64,000 bases of DNA from Paenimyroides marinum. Its GTDB lineage: Bacteria > Bacteroidota > Bacteroidia > Flavobacteriales > Flavobacteriaceae. The position numbers were made by a program, and so were the translations under genes. Below are positions 9,743-17,380 of this stretch, one piece after another. The stretch lies in NCBI RefSeq assembly GCF_900108395.1, contig NZ_FNXE01000007.1, positions 1 through 64,000 on the forward strand, given 5' to 3'. Below the pieces are notes generated by a model. That model saw only the letters and a program-made list of their open reading frames with translations. It was not told where the DNA came from and did not search any database. The first letter of the stretch is position 1. Every line of letters begins with the position of its first letter.

Positions 9743-9785
9743 AAATTTACTCCAACAGAGTTTTAAACTCTGTTGGAGTAAATTT
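9743..9785. terminator. Perfect 21-bp inverted repeat, bidirectional terminator
   Basis: Arms 9743-9763 and 9765-9785 are perfect reverse complements with a single central base (the real loop will be larger). It sits between the convergent DoxX-like gene and pepT, where it can end transcripts from both. The T-rich and A-rich ends of the arms supply the U tract in each direction. Confidence 0.75.
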
Positions 9786-9801
9786 AGAAAAAAACTAAAG
9801 A

Positions 9802-11055
9802 TTATTTATTTCTATTAGCGGTAATTTCTGCAATTTTAACGATAACTTCTGTAGCTTTAAGGATACTTTCAACCGGAACGTATTCATATTTTCCATGGAA
9901 ATTATGTCCGCCTGCAAAAATGTTCGGACAAGGAAGCCCCATATATGATAATTGTGAACCATCGGTTCCGCCTCTAATTGGTTTAATAATCGGCTTAATA
10001 TCCAGTTCTTTCATTGCTTGCTCGGCAATATCAACAATATGCATTACAGGTTCAACCTTTTCTTTCATATTGTAATATTGGTCTTTAATTTCGCATTCAA
10101 CAATTTTATCGCCAAATTTAGCCGCATATTTTTTATTTATTTTAGAAACCAATTTGCGAATTAACTTTTTACGCTTTTTGAATTTCTTCATACTATGATC
10201 ACGGATAATTAATTGAACTTCTGTTTCTTCAATCGATCCTGAAATGTCGTGCAAGTGAAAAAATCCTTCGTAACCCGTAGTTTTTTCCGGAACTTCTTTA
10301 GATGGTAATTTAGAAATAAACTTGTTTGCCAGAAGCATTGAATTAATCATTTTTCCTTTAGCATATCCGGGGTGAACGCTTTTTCCTTTAAAAATTAATT
10401 TAACGCCTGCAGCATTAAAATTTTCGTACTCTAATTCACCAATCTGGCTTCCGTCCATCGTGTAAGCCCAGTCGGCAGCAAATTTTTCTACATCAAATTT
10501 ATGTGCACCACGACCAATTTCTTCATCAGGTGTAAAGCCGATTCTGATTTTTCCGTGTTTAATTTCAGGATGCTGAACTAAATATTCCATTGCTGAAACA
10601 ATTTCGCAGATTCCCGCTTTGTCATCAGCACCCAATAACGTGGTTCCGTCTGTAGTAATTAATGTTTGTCCTTTATATTGCAATAAATCGTCAAAGTAAC
10701 TTGGCGACAAGATTATATTTTGTTCTTCATTTAAAACAATATCTCCACCGTCATAATTTTCAACAAGTTGTGGTTTTACATTCGCACCTGAAAAATCGGG
10801 CGATGTGTCAAAGTGTGAAACAAAGCCAATGGTTGGAACTTCAAAATCTACATTGCTTGGCAAAGTTGCCATAATGTAAGCGTTTTCGTCAATGGTAACC
10901 TCTGTTAGACCAATTTGTTTTAATTCTTCAACCAGTTTATTGGCTAAATCCCATTGTTTTTTTGTTGATGGAGTGGTGTCAGAGTTTGGATCTGATTCTG
11001 TGTCAACAGTTACATAACTGATAAATCTGTCGATAATATGTTGTTTGTTTTCCAT
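9802..11055 (-). CDS. pepT: Peptidase T (tripeptide aminopeptidase)
   Basis: Cytosolic M20 zinc aminopeptidase that removes the N-terminal residue of tripeptides; 417 residues, standard length. Visible metal and catalytic motifs are [10 protein letters not shown] near residue 81, [11 protein letters not shown] near 138, [14 protein letters not shown] near 174 (catalytic Glu-Glu) and the C-terminal [17 protein letters not shown] and [11 protein letters not shown] blocks. It is a single-gene unit, with a terminator at 9743-9785 and a putative -7 box just upstream. Confidence 0.96.
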   Translation of the reverse strand: MENKQHIIDRFISYVTVDTESDPNSDTTPSTKKQWDLANKLVEELKQIGLTEVTIDENAYIMATLPSNVDFEVPTIGFVSHFDTSPDFSGANVKPQLVENYDGGDIVLNEEQNIILSPSYFDDLLQYKGQTLITTDGTTLLGADDKAGICEIVSAMEYLVQHPEIKHGKIRIGFTPDEEIGRGAHKFDVEKFAADWAYTMDGSQIGELEYENFNAAGVKLIFKGKSVHPGYAKGKMINSMLLANKFISKLPSKEVPEKTTGYEGFFHLHDISGSIEETEVQLIIRDHSMKKFKKRKKLIRKLVSKINKKYAAKFGDKIVECEIKDQYYNMKEKVEPVMHIVDIAEQAMKELDIKPIIKPIRGGTDGSQLSYMGLPCPNIFAGGHNFHGKYEYVPVESILKATEVIVKIAEITANRNK

Positions 11056-11077
11056 TTTTTAATTGTACTTTATCTTA

Positions 11078-11085
11078 CAAAATTA
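11078..11085 (-). promoter_or_regulatory. Putative -7 box for pepT
   Basis: TAATTTTG on the minus strand fits TAnnTTTG, 22 bases before the pepT start codon. No -33 TTG at the expected spacing. Confidence 0.45.
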
Positions 11086-11144
11086 TTAAAAACAGCTTAC
11101 TTTATAAAGTGTTAGGTGTTTTATTTTTGTAAAGTTGCAGAAAT

Positions 11145-11175
11145 AAAAAAAGCTCAACAAATGTTGAGCTTTTTG
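11145..11175 (-). terminator. Terminator after tRNA-Tyr
   Basis: Stem agctcaaca/tgttgagct at 11151-11170 with an A run at 11145-11150 (U run in the minus-strand RNA). It ends 5 bases from the mature tRNA 3' end. Confidence 0.8.
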
Positions 11176-11256
11176 TGGGAAGAGCAGGATTCGAACCTGC
11201 GAAGGTTTCCCAACGGATTTACAGTCCGTCCTCGTTGGCCGCTTGAGTATCTTCCC
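11176..11256 (-). tRNA. tRNA-Tyr (GTA)
   Basis: Reading the minus strand, the acceptor stem GGGAAGA pairs with TCTTCCC, followed by discriminator A. The anticodon is GTA in the loop CTGTAAA, a long class II variable arm follows, and the T loop reads GGTTCGAATCC. The 3' CCA is not encoded, as expected where a CCA-adding enzyme exists (one is at 63322-64000). It is a lone tRNA with its own promoter and terminator. Confidence 0.96.
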
Positions 11257-11393
11257 TACACTAATCATTGTAATAGTTAAATAAATTATTCTCGCTATTA
11301 CTATTAAATTTTAATCTTATAATTAAGATTAATATAAAATTCTTTTACTTTTTGTTGATTTTTAAGTTGTGGCTTTTCTTATTTTCAACGGTG

Positions 11394-11425
11394 CAAATAT
11401 AAGAGGCTTTTTTAATACTGACAAA
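11394..11425 (-). promoter_or_regulatory. Putative promoter for tRNA-Tyr
   Basis: On the minus strand, TTTG at 11425-11422 lies 20 bases upstream of TATATTTG at 11401-11394, matching the Bacteroidota -33/-7 arrangement. It is about 135 bases before the tRNA, implying a 5' precursor leader. The rest of 11257-11549 shows nothing else recognisable. Confidence 0.55.
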
Positions 11426-11549
11426 GTTTTTTTAGTGTTTTTTACACAAAAAAAGATGTTTTTTTTGTGTGTATTTAATAATCAGTTAGTTGGTTCAATA
11501 AATTTTTTTAGCAGAATATAAAAATCTATCTTTTTAACAAGCTGTTTTG

Positions 11550-12230
11550 TTATTGTGCTAAATTTTTCAGGTTTTGAATATTGTTTATTTTAATTCTTTT
11601 TCCTTTTAGATCTATAATTCCTGCTTTTTTTAATTCGGAGAGCAAACGGATACAGCTTTCGGTGGCAGTACCTACCATACTGGCTATTTCTTCGCGACTT
11701 AACTGTAAGTTTAAATATCCTTCATGATCGGTTCCTGCGGAGTCTAAAATACTTAATAAAGCCAAAGCTAAACGTTCTTTAACAGTTTTGTGGGTGTGGT
11801 TTATGGCAAAATCGGTAGCGTAATTAAGGTTTTGGCACACGTCTTTTGTGACTTCTAAAGAAAAATTTCTGTTATTATCAATAAACGATAGAATTTCTGT
11901 TTTGGGAATAAAACACACATGCATATCTTCAACGGCAATGGCGCTTAAAGTAGCTTTTTCTTGTGTTAAAATAGATGTTTGTCCTAACAATTCTCCTTTT
12001 GTAATTAGTTTTAAAATGGTGTCTTTTCCGTTAGAATTCATTTTAACAAGCTTACAAATTCCTTCTTTTATACAATAAACACCATTTATTACATCGCCTT
12101 CATTAAAGATTACTTCACCTTTTTTTATAAGGTGTGTATCCTTACAGTCCGCAAGATGTACTAATTCATTTTTAGACAAAGCCTTTAACGAACTTAATTC
12201 TCTAACGATACATTGCTCACATTTGCCCAT
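11550..12230 (-). CDS. Crp/Fnr-family regulator beside the cbb3 oxidase genes
   Basis: A 226-residue transcription factor with an N-terminal cyclic-nucleotide-type beta domain (about 20-135) and a C-terminal winged helix (HTH near 175-200, recognition helix TATESCIRLLSELK). Against E. coli FNR, the Cys20-x2-Cys23 pair aligns with Cys4/Cys7 (CEQC) and Cys122 with Cys106 (MHVCFIP). The Cys29 position is serine (RELS), though another cysteine lies at 29 of this protein. It may sense oxygen through an iron-sulphur cluster, or may be a redox or ligand sensor. Its divergent position to ccoI, and palindromes in front of ccoI and ccoS, suggest it activates the oxidase genes. The FNR recognition pattern ExxSR is ExxIR here. 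Confidence 0.9.
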   Translation of the reverse strand: MGKCEQCIVRELSSLKALSKNELVHLADCKDTHLIKKGEVIFNEGDVINGVYCIKEGICKLVKMNSNGKDTILKLITKGELLGQTSILTQEKATLSAIAVEDMHVCFIPKTEILSFIDNNRNFSLEVTKDVCQNLNYATDFAINHTHKTVKERLALALLSILDSAGTDHEGYLNLQLSREEIASMVGTATESCIRLLSELKKAGIIDLKGKRIKINNIQNLKNLAQ

Positions 12231-12246
12231 AATGTAGAATTTTATG

Positions 12247-12254
12247 CAAAGATA
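12247..12254 (-). promoter_or_regulatory. Putative -7 box for the Crp/Fnr gene
   Basis: TATCTTTG on the minus strand fits TAnnTTTG and lies 16 bases before the start codon. The palindrome at 12264-12277 lies directly upstream of it, where a bound regulator would block polymerase, suggesting autorepression. Confidence 0.5.
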
Positions 12255-12263
12255 CTATTATAT

Positions 12264-12277
12264 ATGATAATTATCAT
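12264..12277. promoter_or_regulatory. FNR-like operator between regulator and ccoI
   Basis: ATGATAATTATCAT is a perfect 14-bp palindrome containing TGAT-N4-ATCA, the inner 8 bases of the FNR box TTGAT-N4-ATCAA. Its centre (12270.5) is 36.5 bases upstream of the last G of the ccoI -7-like box (12307). This is close to -41 from the likely start site, the position of a class II activator. Confidence 0.6.
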
Positions 12278-12299
12278 TTTTTTTAAATTCTCAACATCA

Positions 12300-12307
12300 G
12301 AATTTTG
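12300..12307 (+). promoter_or_regulatory. Putative -7 box for ccoI
   Basis: GAATTTTG differs from TAnnTTTG only in the first base. No -33 TTG is present, which fits an activator-dependent promoter. Confidence 0.4.
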
Positions 12308-12333
12308 CATCAGGTATAAAGCAAATAGTGGGT

Positions 12334-14709
12334 ATGTTAAATTGTTATCATTGCGGAAATGAAATCATTGAAAATGAAATGCTTGTTTTTGATGATAAAA
12401 AATTTTGTTGCAAAGGTTGTCAAACGGTTTATGAACTTTTTTCAGATAACGGATTGACTAATTATTATGATTTTGAAAAAAATCCGGGGGCAAAACCAAA
12501 AGATGCCGATGCAAAGTTTAATTATCTTGAGAATGCCGATATTGTATCGAAACTTTTAGATTTTCAAGAAGGATCAACACAAATTGTCCGACTTTACATT
12601 CCGCATATTCACTGTAGTTCGTGTATCTGGATTTTAGAAAATTTAAATACGCTTAATTCAGGCATCAGTCAATCGCAGGTAGTATTTTCGCAAAAAAAGA
12701 TTACGATTGTTTTTAACAGCGAGACGGTTTCTTTGAAAGAAATCGTGTTATTACTGGCGTCTATCGGGTATGAACCTTACATTAGTTTAGAGAATTTTGA
12801 CAACAAACCCAAATTGATAGACCGTAATTTACTTTATAAAATTGGTGTGGCTTTCTTTGGTTTTGGAAATATCATGTTGTTGTCTTTTCCCGAATATTTT
12901 AATGTAAACGATTATTGGATCCATCAATACAAAGATTTTTTCAGATACCTGAACATATTTCTGGCACTTCCTGTTTTTTTATATTCGGCAACACCTTACT
13001 ATATTTCGGCCTATCACAGCATAAAAGCAAAAGCATTTAATATCGATATTCCAATGGCTTTAGGAATTATTGTGATGTTTCTTCGCAGTTTGGTTGATAT
13101 TTTTTTTCAAGACGGAGCCGGATTTTTAGACAGCATGTGTGGCTTGGTCTTTTTTATGCTTTCAGGAAAATTAATCCAGCAAACTACGTATAATTTTTTG
13201 TCGTTTGAACGTGATTACAAATCTTATTTCCCCATTGCGGTTACTAAAATTGAGAATAAAGCCGAAGTTCCTATTCAGGTTTATGAAATTGAAAAAGGCA
13301 CTCATTTAATGATTCGCAATGAAGAATTGATTCCTGTTGATGCTGTTTTATTGTCTGATACGGCTTATATCGATTACAGCTTTGTAACAGGCGAGGCGGT
13401 TCCGGTAGAAAAAAAATCGGGCGATAAAATTTTTGCTGGCGGAAAACAAGTAGGAAATGCCATTGTTATTGAAGCAGTAAACAGCGTTTCTCAAAGTTAT
13501 TTAACACAATTATGGAGTAACGAAGTTTTCCAGAAAAGAACCTCACAAAAACTAAAAACCATTACCGACAGAGCCAGCCGTATTTTTACGCCTGCTTTGT
13601 TAAGCATAGCCTTTATTGGGTTTATTGGTTGGAGCTTTGTAAGTTTTAATGATGCGTTTAATGTTTTAACAGCGGTTTTAATTGTTGCATGCCCGTGTGC
13701 TTTGGCGTTAACGGCTCCTTATACTTGGGGAAACGTCATTCGGTTAATGGGAAAACGAAAATTATATCTTAAAAATACGGCTGTTATTGAGCAACTTTCT
13801 AAGGCGGATGCATTGGTTTTCGATAAAACGGGAACGTTGACATCAAATAAAAATCAACAGATTAAATATGTGGGTGAACATCTGACCAAAGAAGAATTAA
13901 TGGCAGTAAAAAATATTGTTCGTGGATCAAATCATCCGTTAAGCAGAAGGCTTTATATGTTTTTACCCGAATGTAATATTAAAAAGCCCTTATTGTTTAA
14001 CGAAATTGCCGGAAAAGGAATTGAAGGTGTTTTTGAAGAATATCACTTGAGAATTGGTTCAGCAAATTGGTTGGAAATTTCTGATCAACTGGTTGTGCAC
14101 GATACCAAAGTTTATATAGAGATAGATCACAAGGTAAAAGGATATTTTGTTTTTGAAAACGAATATCGAAAAGGTATTAAAAAATTGTTTGAAACGCTTA
14201 AAGATAGAAATTACCAGCTTTATGTGCTTTCGGGCGACAATAATGGGGAAGAAAAGACACTACGACAATTGGTATCGGTCGATACGCAATTGGTTTTTAA
14301 CCAAAAGCCGGAAGATAAGCTCCGTTTTATTGAAAATCTGCAATCTCACGGAAAAAATGTACTGATGATTGGCGATGGTTTAAACGATGCGGGAGCTTTA
14401 GCACAGAGTAATATCGGTATTTCTATTTCAGAAAATGTAAATGTTTTTACACCTGCCAGCGATGCAATTTTAGATGCCGGTGCGTTTACAAAAATACCTT
14501 ATTTTTTAGCGTTTGCCAAAAACGCAATGAAAACCATAAAAATGAGTTATTGCCTTGCCATTAGTTACAATATTGTAGGCTTGTCTTTTGCATTGTCTAA
14601 TCAGTTATCACCTTTGGTAGCAGCGATCATCATGCCTGTAAGTACAGCAACAATTATAAGTTTTGTTACATTGATGAGTGGTATTTATGCGAAAAAATCA
14701 AAAGGATAG
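12334..14709 (+). CDS. ccoI: Copper-translocating P-type ATPase for cbb3 assembly
   Basis: P1B-type ATPase that exports copper across the inner membrane to supply the cbb3 oxidase. An N-terminal cysteine-rich metal domain (CYHCGNEI, CCKGCQTVYELF) characteristic of CcoI/FixI is followed by an HMA-like domain with HIHCSSCIW near residue 90. The transport helix carries CPC near 452, the phosphorylation site DKTGTLT starts near 497, and the GDGLNDAGAL hinge is near the C terminus. About 792 residues. The frame opens with GTG at 12328, but the ATG at 12334 is taken as start. It leads the oxidase locus, with ccoS 85 bases downstream behind its own promoter. Confidence 0.94.
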   Translation: MLNCYHCGNEIIENEMLVFDDKKFCCKGCQTVYELFSDNGLTNYYDFEKNPGAKPKDADAKFNYLENADIVSKLLDFQEGSTQIVRLYIPHIHCSSCIWILENLNTLNSGISQSQVVFSQKKITIVFNSETVSLKEIVLLLASIGYEPYISLENFDNKPKLIDRNLLYKIGVAFFGFGNIMLLSFPEYFNVNDYWIHQYKDFFRYLNIFLALPVFLYSATPYYISAYHSIKAKAFNIDIPMALGIIVMFLRSLVDIFFQDGAGFLDSMCGLVFFMLSGKLIQQTTYNFLSFERDYKSYFPIAVTKIENKAEVPIQVYEIEKGTHLMIRNEELIPVDAVLLSDTAYIDYSFVTGEAVPVEKKSGDKIFAGGKQVGNAIVIEAVNSVSQSYLTQLWSNEVFQKRTSQKLKTITDRASRIFTPALLSIAFIGFIGWSFVSFNDAFNVLTAVLIVACPCALALTAPYTWGNVIRLMGKRKLYLKNTAVIEQLSKADALVFDKTGTLTSNKNQQIKYVGEHLTKEELMAVKNIVRGSNHPLSRRLYMFLPECNIKKPLLFNEIAGKGIEGVFEEYHLRIGSANWLEISDQLVVHDTKVYIEIDHKVKGYFVFENEYRKGIKKLFETLKDRNYQLYVLSGDNNGEEKTLRQLVSVDTQLVFNQKPEDKLRFIENLQSHGKNVLMIGDGLNDAGALAQSNIGISISENVNVFTPASDAILDAGAFTKIPYFLAFAKNAMKTIKMSYCLAISYNIVGLSFALSNQLSPLVAAIIMPVSTATIISFVTLMSGIYAKKSKG

Positions 14710-14762
14710 TTTTCTTAAAAAAATATTAAAGGAACTGACATTTGTCATGTTTTAAGAAAACT
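14708..14762. repeat. 13-bp perfect inverted repeat around an operator
   Basis: AGTTTTCTTAAAA at 14708-14720 is the exact reverse complement of 14750-14762. The 29 bases between them contain the palindrome TGACATTTGTCA (14736-14747). The left arm overlaps the ccoI stop codon. There is no T run after the right arm, so it is not a normal terminator. It may be a regulatory structure in DNA or RNA. Confidence 0.6.
14736..14747. promoter_or_regulatory. FNR-like operator for the ccoSNQP promoter
   Basis: TGACATTTGTCA is a perfect palindrome of the form TGAY-N4-RTCA. Its centre (14741.5) is 36.5 bases upstream of the end of the -7 box at 14778, exactly the spacing seen in front of ccoI. Confidence 0.6.
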
Positions 14763-14770
14763 AACAGCAC

Positions 14771-14778
14771 TAATTTTG
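14771..14778 (+). promoter_or_regulatory. Putative -7 box for ccoS-ccoNO-ccoQ-ccoP
   Basis: TAATTTTG matches TAnnTTTG, 17 bases before the ccoS ATG. No -33 TTG at the usual spacing, consistent with dependence on an activator bound at 14736-14747. Confidence 0.6.
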
Positions 14779-14794
14779 AGTAAAGATTTAAGGT

Positions 14795-14977
14795 ATGGGC
14801 GTAATTTATATTCTAATATGCATAAGCGTATTTGTAGCTGCAGTTTTTTTATATCTCTTTATAAAATCTGTAAAAAGCGGGCAGTTTGACGATCAATACA
14901 CACCTTCGGTAAGGATGCTGTTTGACGACGAATTAAAAAAGAAAAAAAACAATAAATCACAAAAACAATCAAATTAA
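14795..14977 (+). CDS. ccoS: cbb3 oxidase assembly protein CcoS
   Basis: A 60-residue inner-membrane protein with one N-terminal helix (about residues 3-23) followed by the family segment SGQFDDQYTPSVRMLFDDE. CcoS is needed to insert copper and haem cofactors into the cbb3 oxidase. It is placed exactly where expected, between ccoI and ccoNO, ending 6 bases before the ccoNO start. Confidence 0.93.
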   Translation: MGVIYILICISVFVAAVFLYLFIKSVKSGQFDDQYTPSVRMLFDDELKKKKNNKSQKQSN

Positions 14978-14983
14978 TTTAGT

Positions 14984-17167
14984 ATGGAAGTACAACAGTT
15001 TTACTACGACAACAAAATTGTTAAAAAATTCCTTTATGCTTCTATATTCTTCGGAGTAGTAGGTATGCTGGTAGGTTTGCTTTTAGCAGTAATGTTTATC
15101 TTTCCTAATATAACCGATAATATTCCATGGTTAAGTTTTGGGCGGTTGCGTCCGTTACACACAAACGCCGTTATTTTTGCGTTTGTGGTAAATGCTATTT
15201 TTGGTGGCGTTTATTATTCTTTGCAACGGTTGTTAAAAACCCGTATGTACAGTGACCTTTTAAGTAACATTAACTTCTGGGGTTGGCAGCTTATCATTGT
15301 AGCAGCAGCTATAACGCTTCCGTTAGGTTACACTTCATCAAAAGAATATGCCGAATTAGAATGGCCTATTGATATTGCCATTGCCGTTGTATGGGTGGTA
15401 TTTGGTATCAATATGATTATGACCATTTTAAACCGAAGAGAACGCCATTTATACGTAGCTATCTGGTTTTATTTGGGAACTTTCGTAACGGTAGCGGTTC
15501 TGCATATTTTTAACAATTTGGAACTACCTGTAAGCGCCTGGAAATCATATTCGATCTATGCAGGTGTTCAGGATGCTTTGGTACAATGGTGGTATGGGCA
15601 CAATGCAGTAGCGTTTGTTTTAACCACACCGTTTTTAGGATTGATGTATTACTATTTGCCTAAAATAGCCAACCGTCCGGTGTATTCTTATCGTTTATCG
15701 ATTATTCATTTTTGGTCGTTAATCTTTTTATACATCTGGGCAGGACCTCACCATTTATTATATACAGCACTTCCGGAATGGGCTCAAAATTTAGGGGTTG
15801 TTTTCTCTGTAATGTTAATTGCCCCGTCTTGGGGTGGTATGATTAATGGTTTGTTAACACTTCGCGGTGCTTGGGATAAAGTAAGAACCGAACCCACATT
15901 GAAATTCTTTGTAGTAGCAATTACAGCTTATGGTATGGCTACTTTTGAAGGTCCCATGTTGTCGTTAAAAAACGTAAATGCGATTGCACATTACACCGAC
16001 TGGATTGTTGCACACGTACACGTTGGTGCATTAGCATGGAACGGATTTATGGTCTTTGCTATTGTGTATTGGTTAATACCGCGTTTAACAAAAACAGTGC
16101 TTTATTCTAAAAAACTGGCAAATTTCCACTTCTGGATAGGTACTTTAGGTGTGATTCTTTACACCATTCCATTATATGTTGCAGGCTTTCAGCAACACAT
16201 GATGTGGAAACAATTTAATCCGGACGGAACGTTAAAATACGGTAACTTTTTAGAAACAGTTACAGCCATTATGCCAATGTATGCCATGCGTGCAATTGGT
16301 GGATCGTTATATGTAATTGGGGTTTTTGTATTGGTTTACAATGTTTACAAAACGGTAAAGGCAGGCTCTAAAGTTGAAGACGAACTGGCAGAAGCTCCTG
16401 AATTACCTCGTATTGTATCACACCGTATGAAAGGTGAAGGTTTCCACACCTGGTTAGAACGCAAGCCCATCCAGTTAACCATTTTGGCAACAATAGCCAT
16501 ATTAATTGGTGGCATTGTGCAGATCATTCCAACTCTGGTAGTCGATTCAAACATTCCAACCATTGCCAGCGTAAAACCATATACGCCGTTAGAATTAGAA
16601 GGTCGCGATTTATATGTGCGTGAAGGTTGTGTGGGATGTCACTCTCAAATGGTCCGTCCGTTCAGGAGTGAGGTTGAGCGTTATGGCGAATATTCAAAAT
16701 CCGGAGAATACGTGTACGATCATCCTTTCTTATGGGGATCAAAACGTACTGGTCCCGATTTACACAGATTAGGTGCAAAATATTCAGACAACTGGCATTT
16801 TAACCACATGTACGATCCGCAAAGTACTTCTCCCGGATCTATTATGCCGGGTTACAAATGGTTGTTTGCAAACAAAGCGTTAGATCTTTCAGACGTAGAA
16901 AACAAAATGCGTGCAATGCAGAAATTGGGCGTACCATATACCAATGAAGACATTGCAAATGCAAAAGTCGCCATAAAGGCGCAGGCACAGCAAATAGAAG
17001 AGAACTTAAAAAATGATCCCGATTTTGTAAAATCGTACGAAGCAAGTAAAGAAGCAGCTAAAGCAAGCGGAGAAAATTTTGTTCCAATGAGCGAAAGAGA
17101 AATTACGGCTTTAATAGCTTACTTACAACGTTTGGGAACCGATGTGAAGGTAAAAGAAGAAAATTAA
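14984..17167 (+). CDS. ccoNO: cbb3 cytochrome oxidase fused subunits I and II
   Basis: A 727-residue fusion of CcoN (about 1-480, twelve membrane helices) and CcoO (about 525-727). CcoN carries the haem-copper site; histidine-bearing segments such as WWYGHNAVAF, GPHHLLYTALPEW and VAHVHVGALAWNG are visible. The CcoO part has the haem c motif CVGCH at Cys549 and a distal methionine candidate in GSIMPGYKW. The enzyme reduces oxygen with high affinity and pumps protons. The fusion is usual in Bacteroidota, while proteobacteria have separate genes. Operon partners are ccoS upstream and ccoQ 6 bases downstream. Confidence 0.96.
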   Translation: MEVQQFYYDNKIVKKFLYASIFFGVVGMLVGLLLAVMFIFPNITDNIPWLSFGRLRPLHTNAVIFAFVVNAIFGGVYYSLQRLLKTRMYSDLLSNINFWGWQLIIVAAAITLPLGYTSSKEYAELEWPIDIAIAVVWVVFGINMIMTILNRRERHLYVAIWFYLGTFVTVAVLHIFNNLELPVSAWKSYSIYAGVQDALVQWWYGHNAVAFVLTTPFLGLMYYYLPKIANRPVYSYRLSIIHFWSLIFLYIWAGPHHLLYTALPEWAQNLGVVFSVMLIAPSWGGMINGLLTLRGAWDKVRTEPTLKFFVVAITAYGMATFEGPMLSLKNVNAIAHYTDWIVAHVHVGALAWNGFMVFAIVYWLIPRLTKTVLYSKKLANFHFWIGTLGVILYTIPLYVAGFQQHMMWKQFNPDGTLKYGNFLETVTAIMPMYAMRAIGGSLYVIGVFVLVYNVYKTVKAGSKVEDELAEAPELPRIVSHRMKGEGFHTWLERKPIQLTILATIAILIGGIVQIIPTLVVDSNIPTIASVKPYTPLELEGRDLYVREGCVGCHSQMVRPFRSEVERYGEYSKSGEYVYDHPFLWGSKRTGPDLHRLGAKYSDNWHFNHMYDPQSTSPGSIMPGYKWLFANKALDLSDVENKMRAMQKLGVPYTNEDIANAKVAIKAQAQQIEENLKNDPDFVKSYEASKEAAKASGENFVPMSEREITALIAYLQRLGTDVKVKEEN

Positions 17168-17173
17168 AAAATT

Positions 17174-17380
17174 ATGCTAAAGTTCATTAAACACAATATG
17201 GAAACTATTTCAGGTATTGAAATTTATCCTGTTATAGCCTTACTTATTTTCTTTCTGTTTTTTGTTGGATTGGTTTTATGGGTATTTACCTATAAGAAAC
17301 AAACATTGAACGAATTAAGTAACCTGCCATTAAACGATGGCAAAAACAATGAAGAAACAAATTCAAATAGGTCGTTATGA
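17174..17380 (+). CDS. ccoQ: cbb3 oxidase small subunit CcoQ
   Basis: A 68-residue protein with one membrane helix (about 17-40, ending GLVLWVFTYKK) and a short charged tail, the layout of CcoQ/FixQ, which stabilises the cbb3 complex. Sequence similarity alone is weak, but the position between ccoNO and ccoP, with a 4-base overlap with ccoP, makes the call firm. Confidence 0.85.
   Translation: MLKFIKHNMETISGIEIYPVIALLIFFLFFVGLVLWVFTYKKQTLNELSNLPLNDGKNNEETNSNRSL

Noticed and set aside
11086-11268. 60-codon minus-strand frame
   Set aside because: It covers tRNA-Tyr and its terminator, so it is not a gene.
12264-12277. Palindrome considered as a Fur box
   Set aside because: ATGATAATTATCAT resembles half of a Fur box (GATAATGATAATCATTATC), but the adjacent Crp/Fnr gene, the TGA-N6-TCA match and the shared spacing with the ccoS site fit an FNR-type site better. 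Fur cannot be fully excluded.
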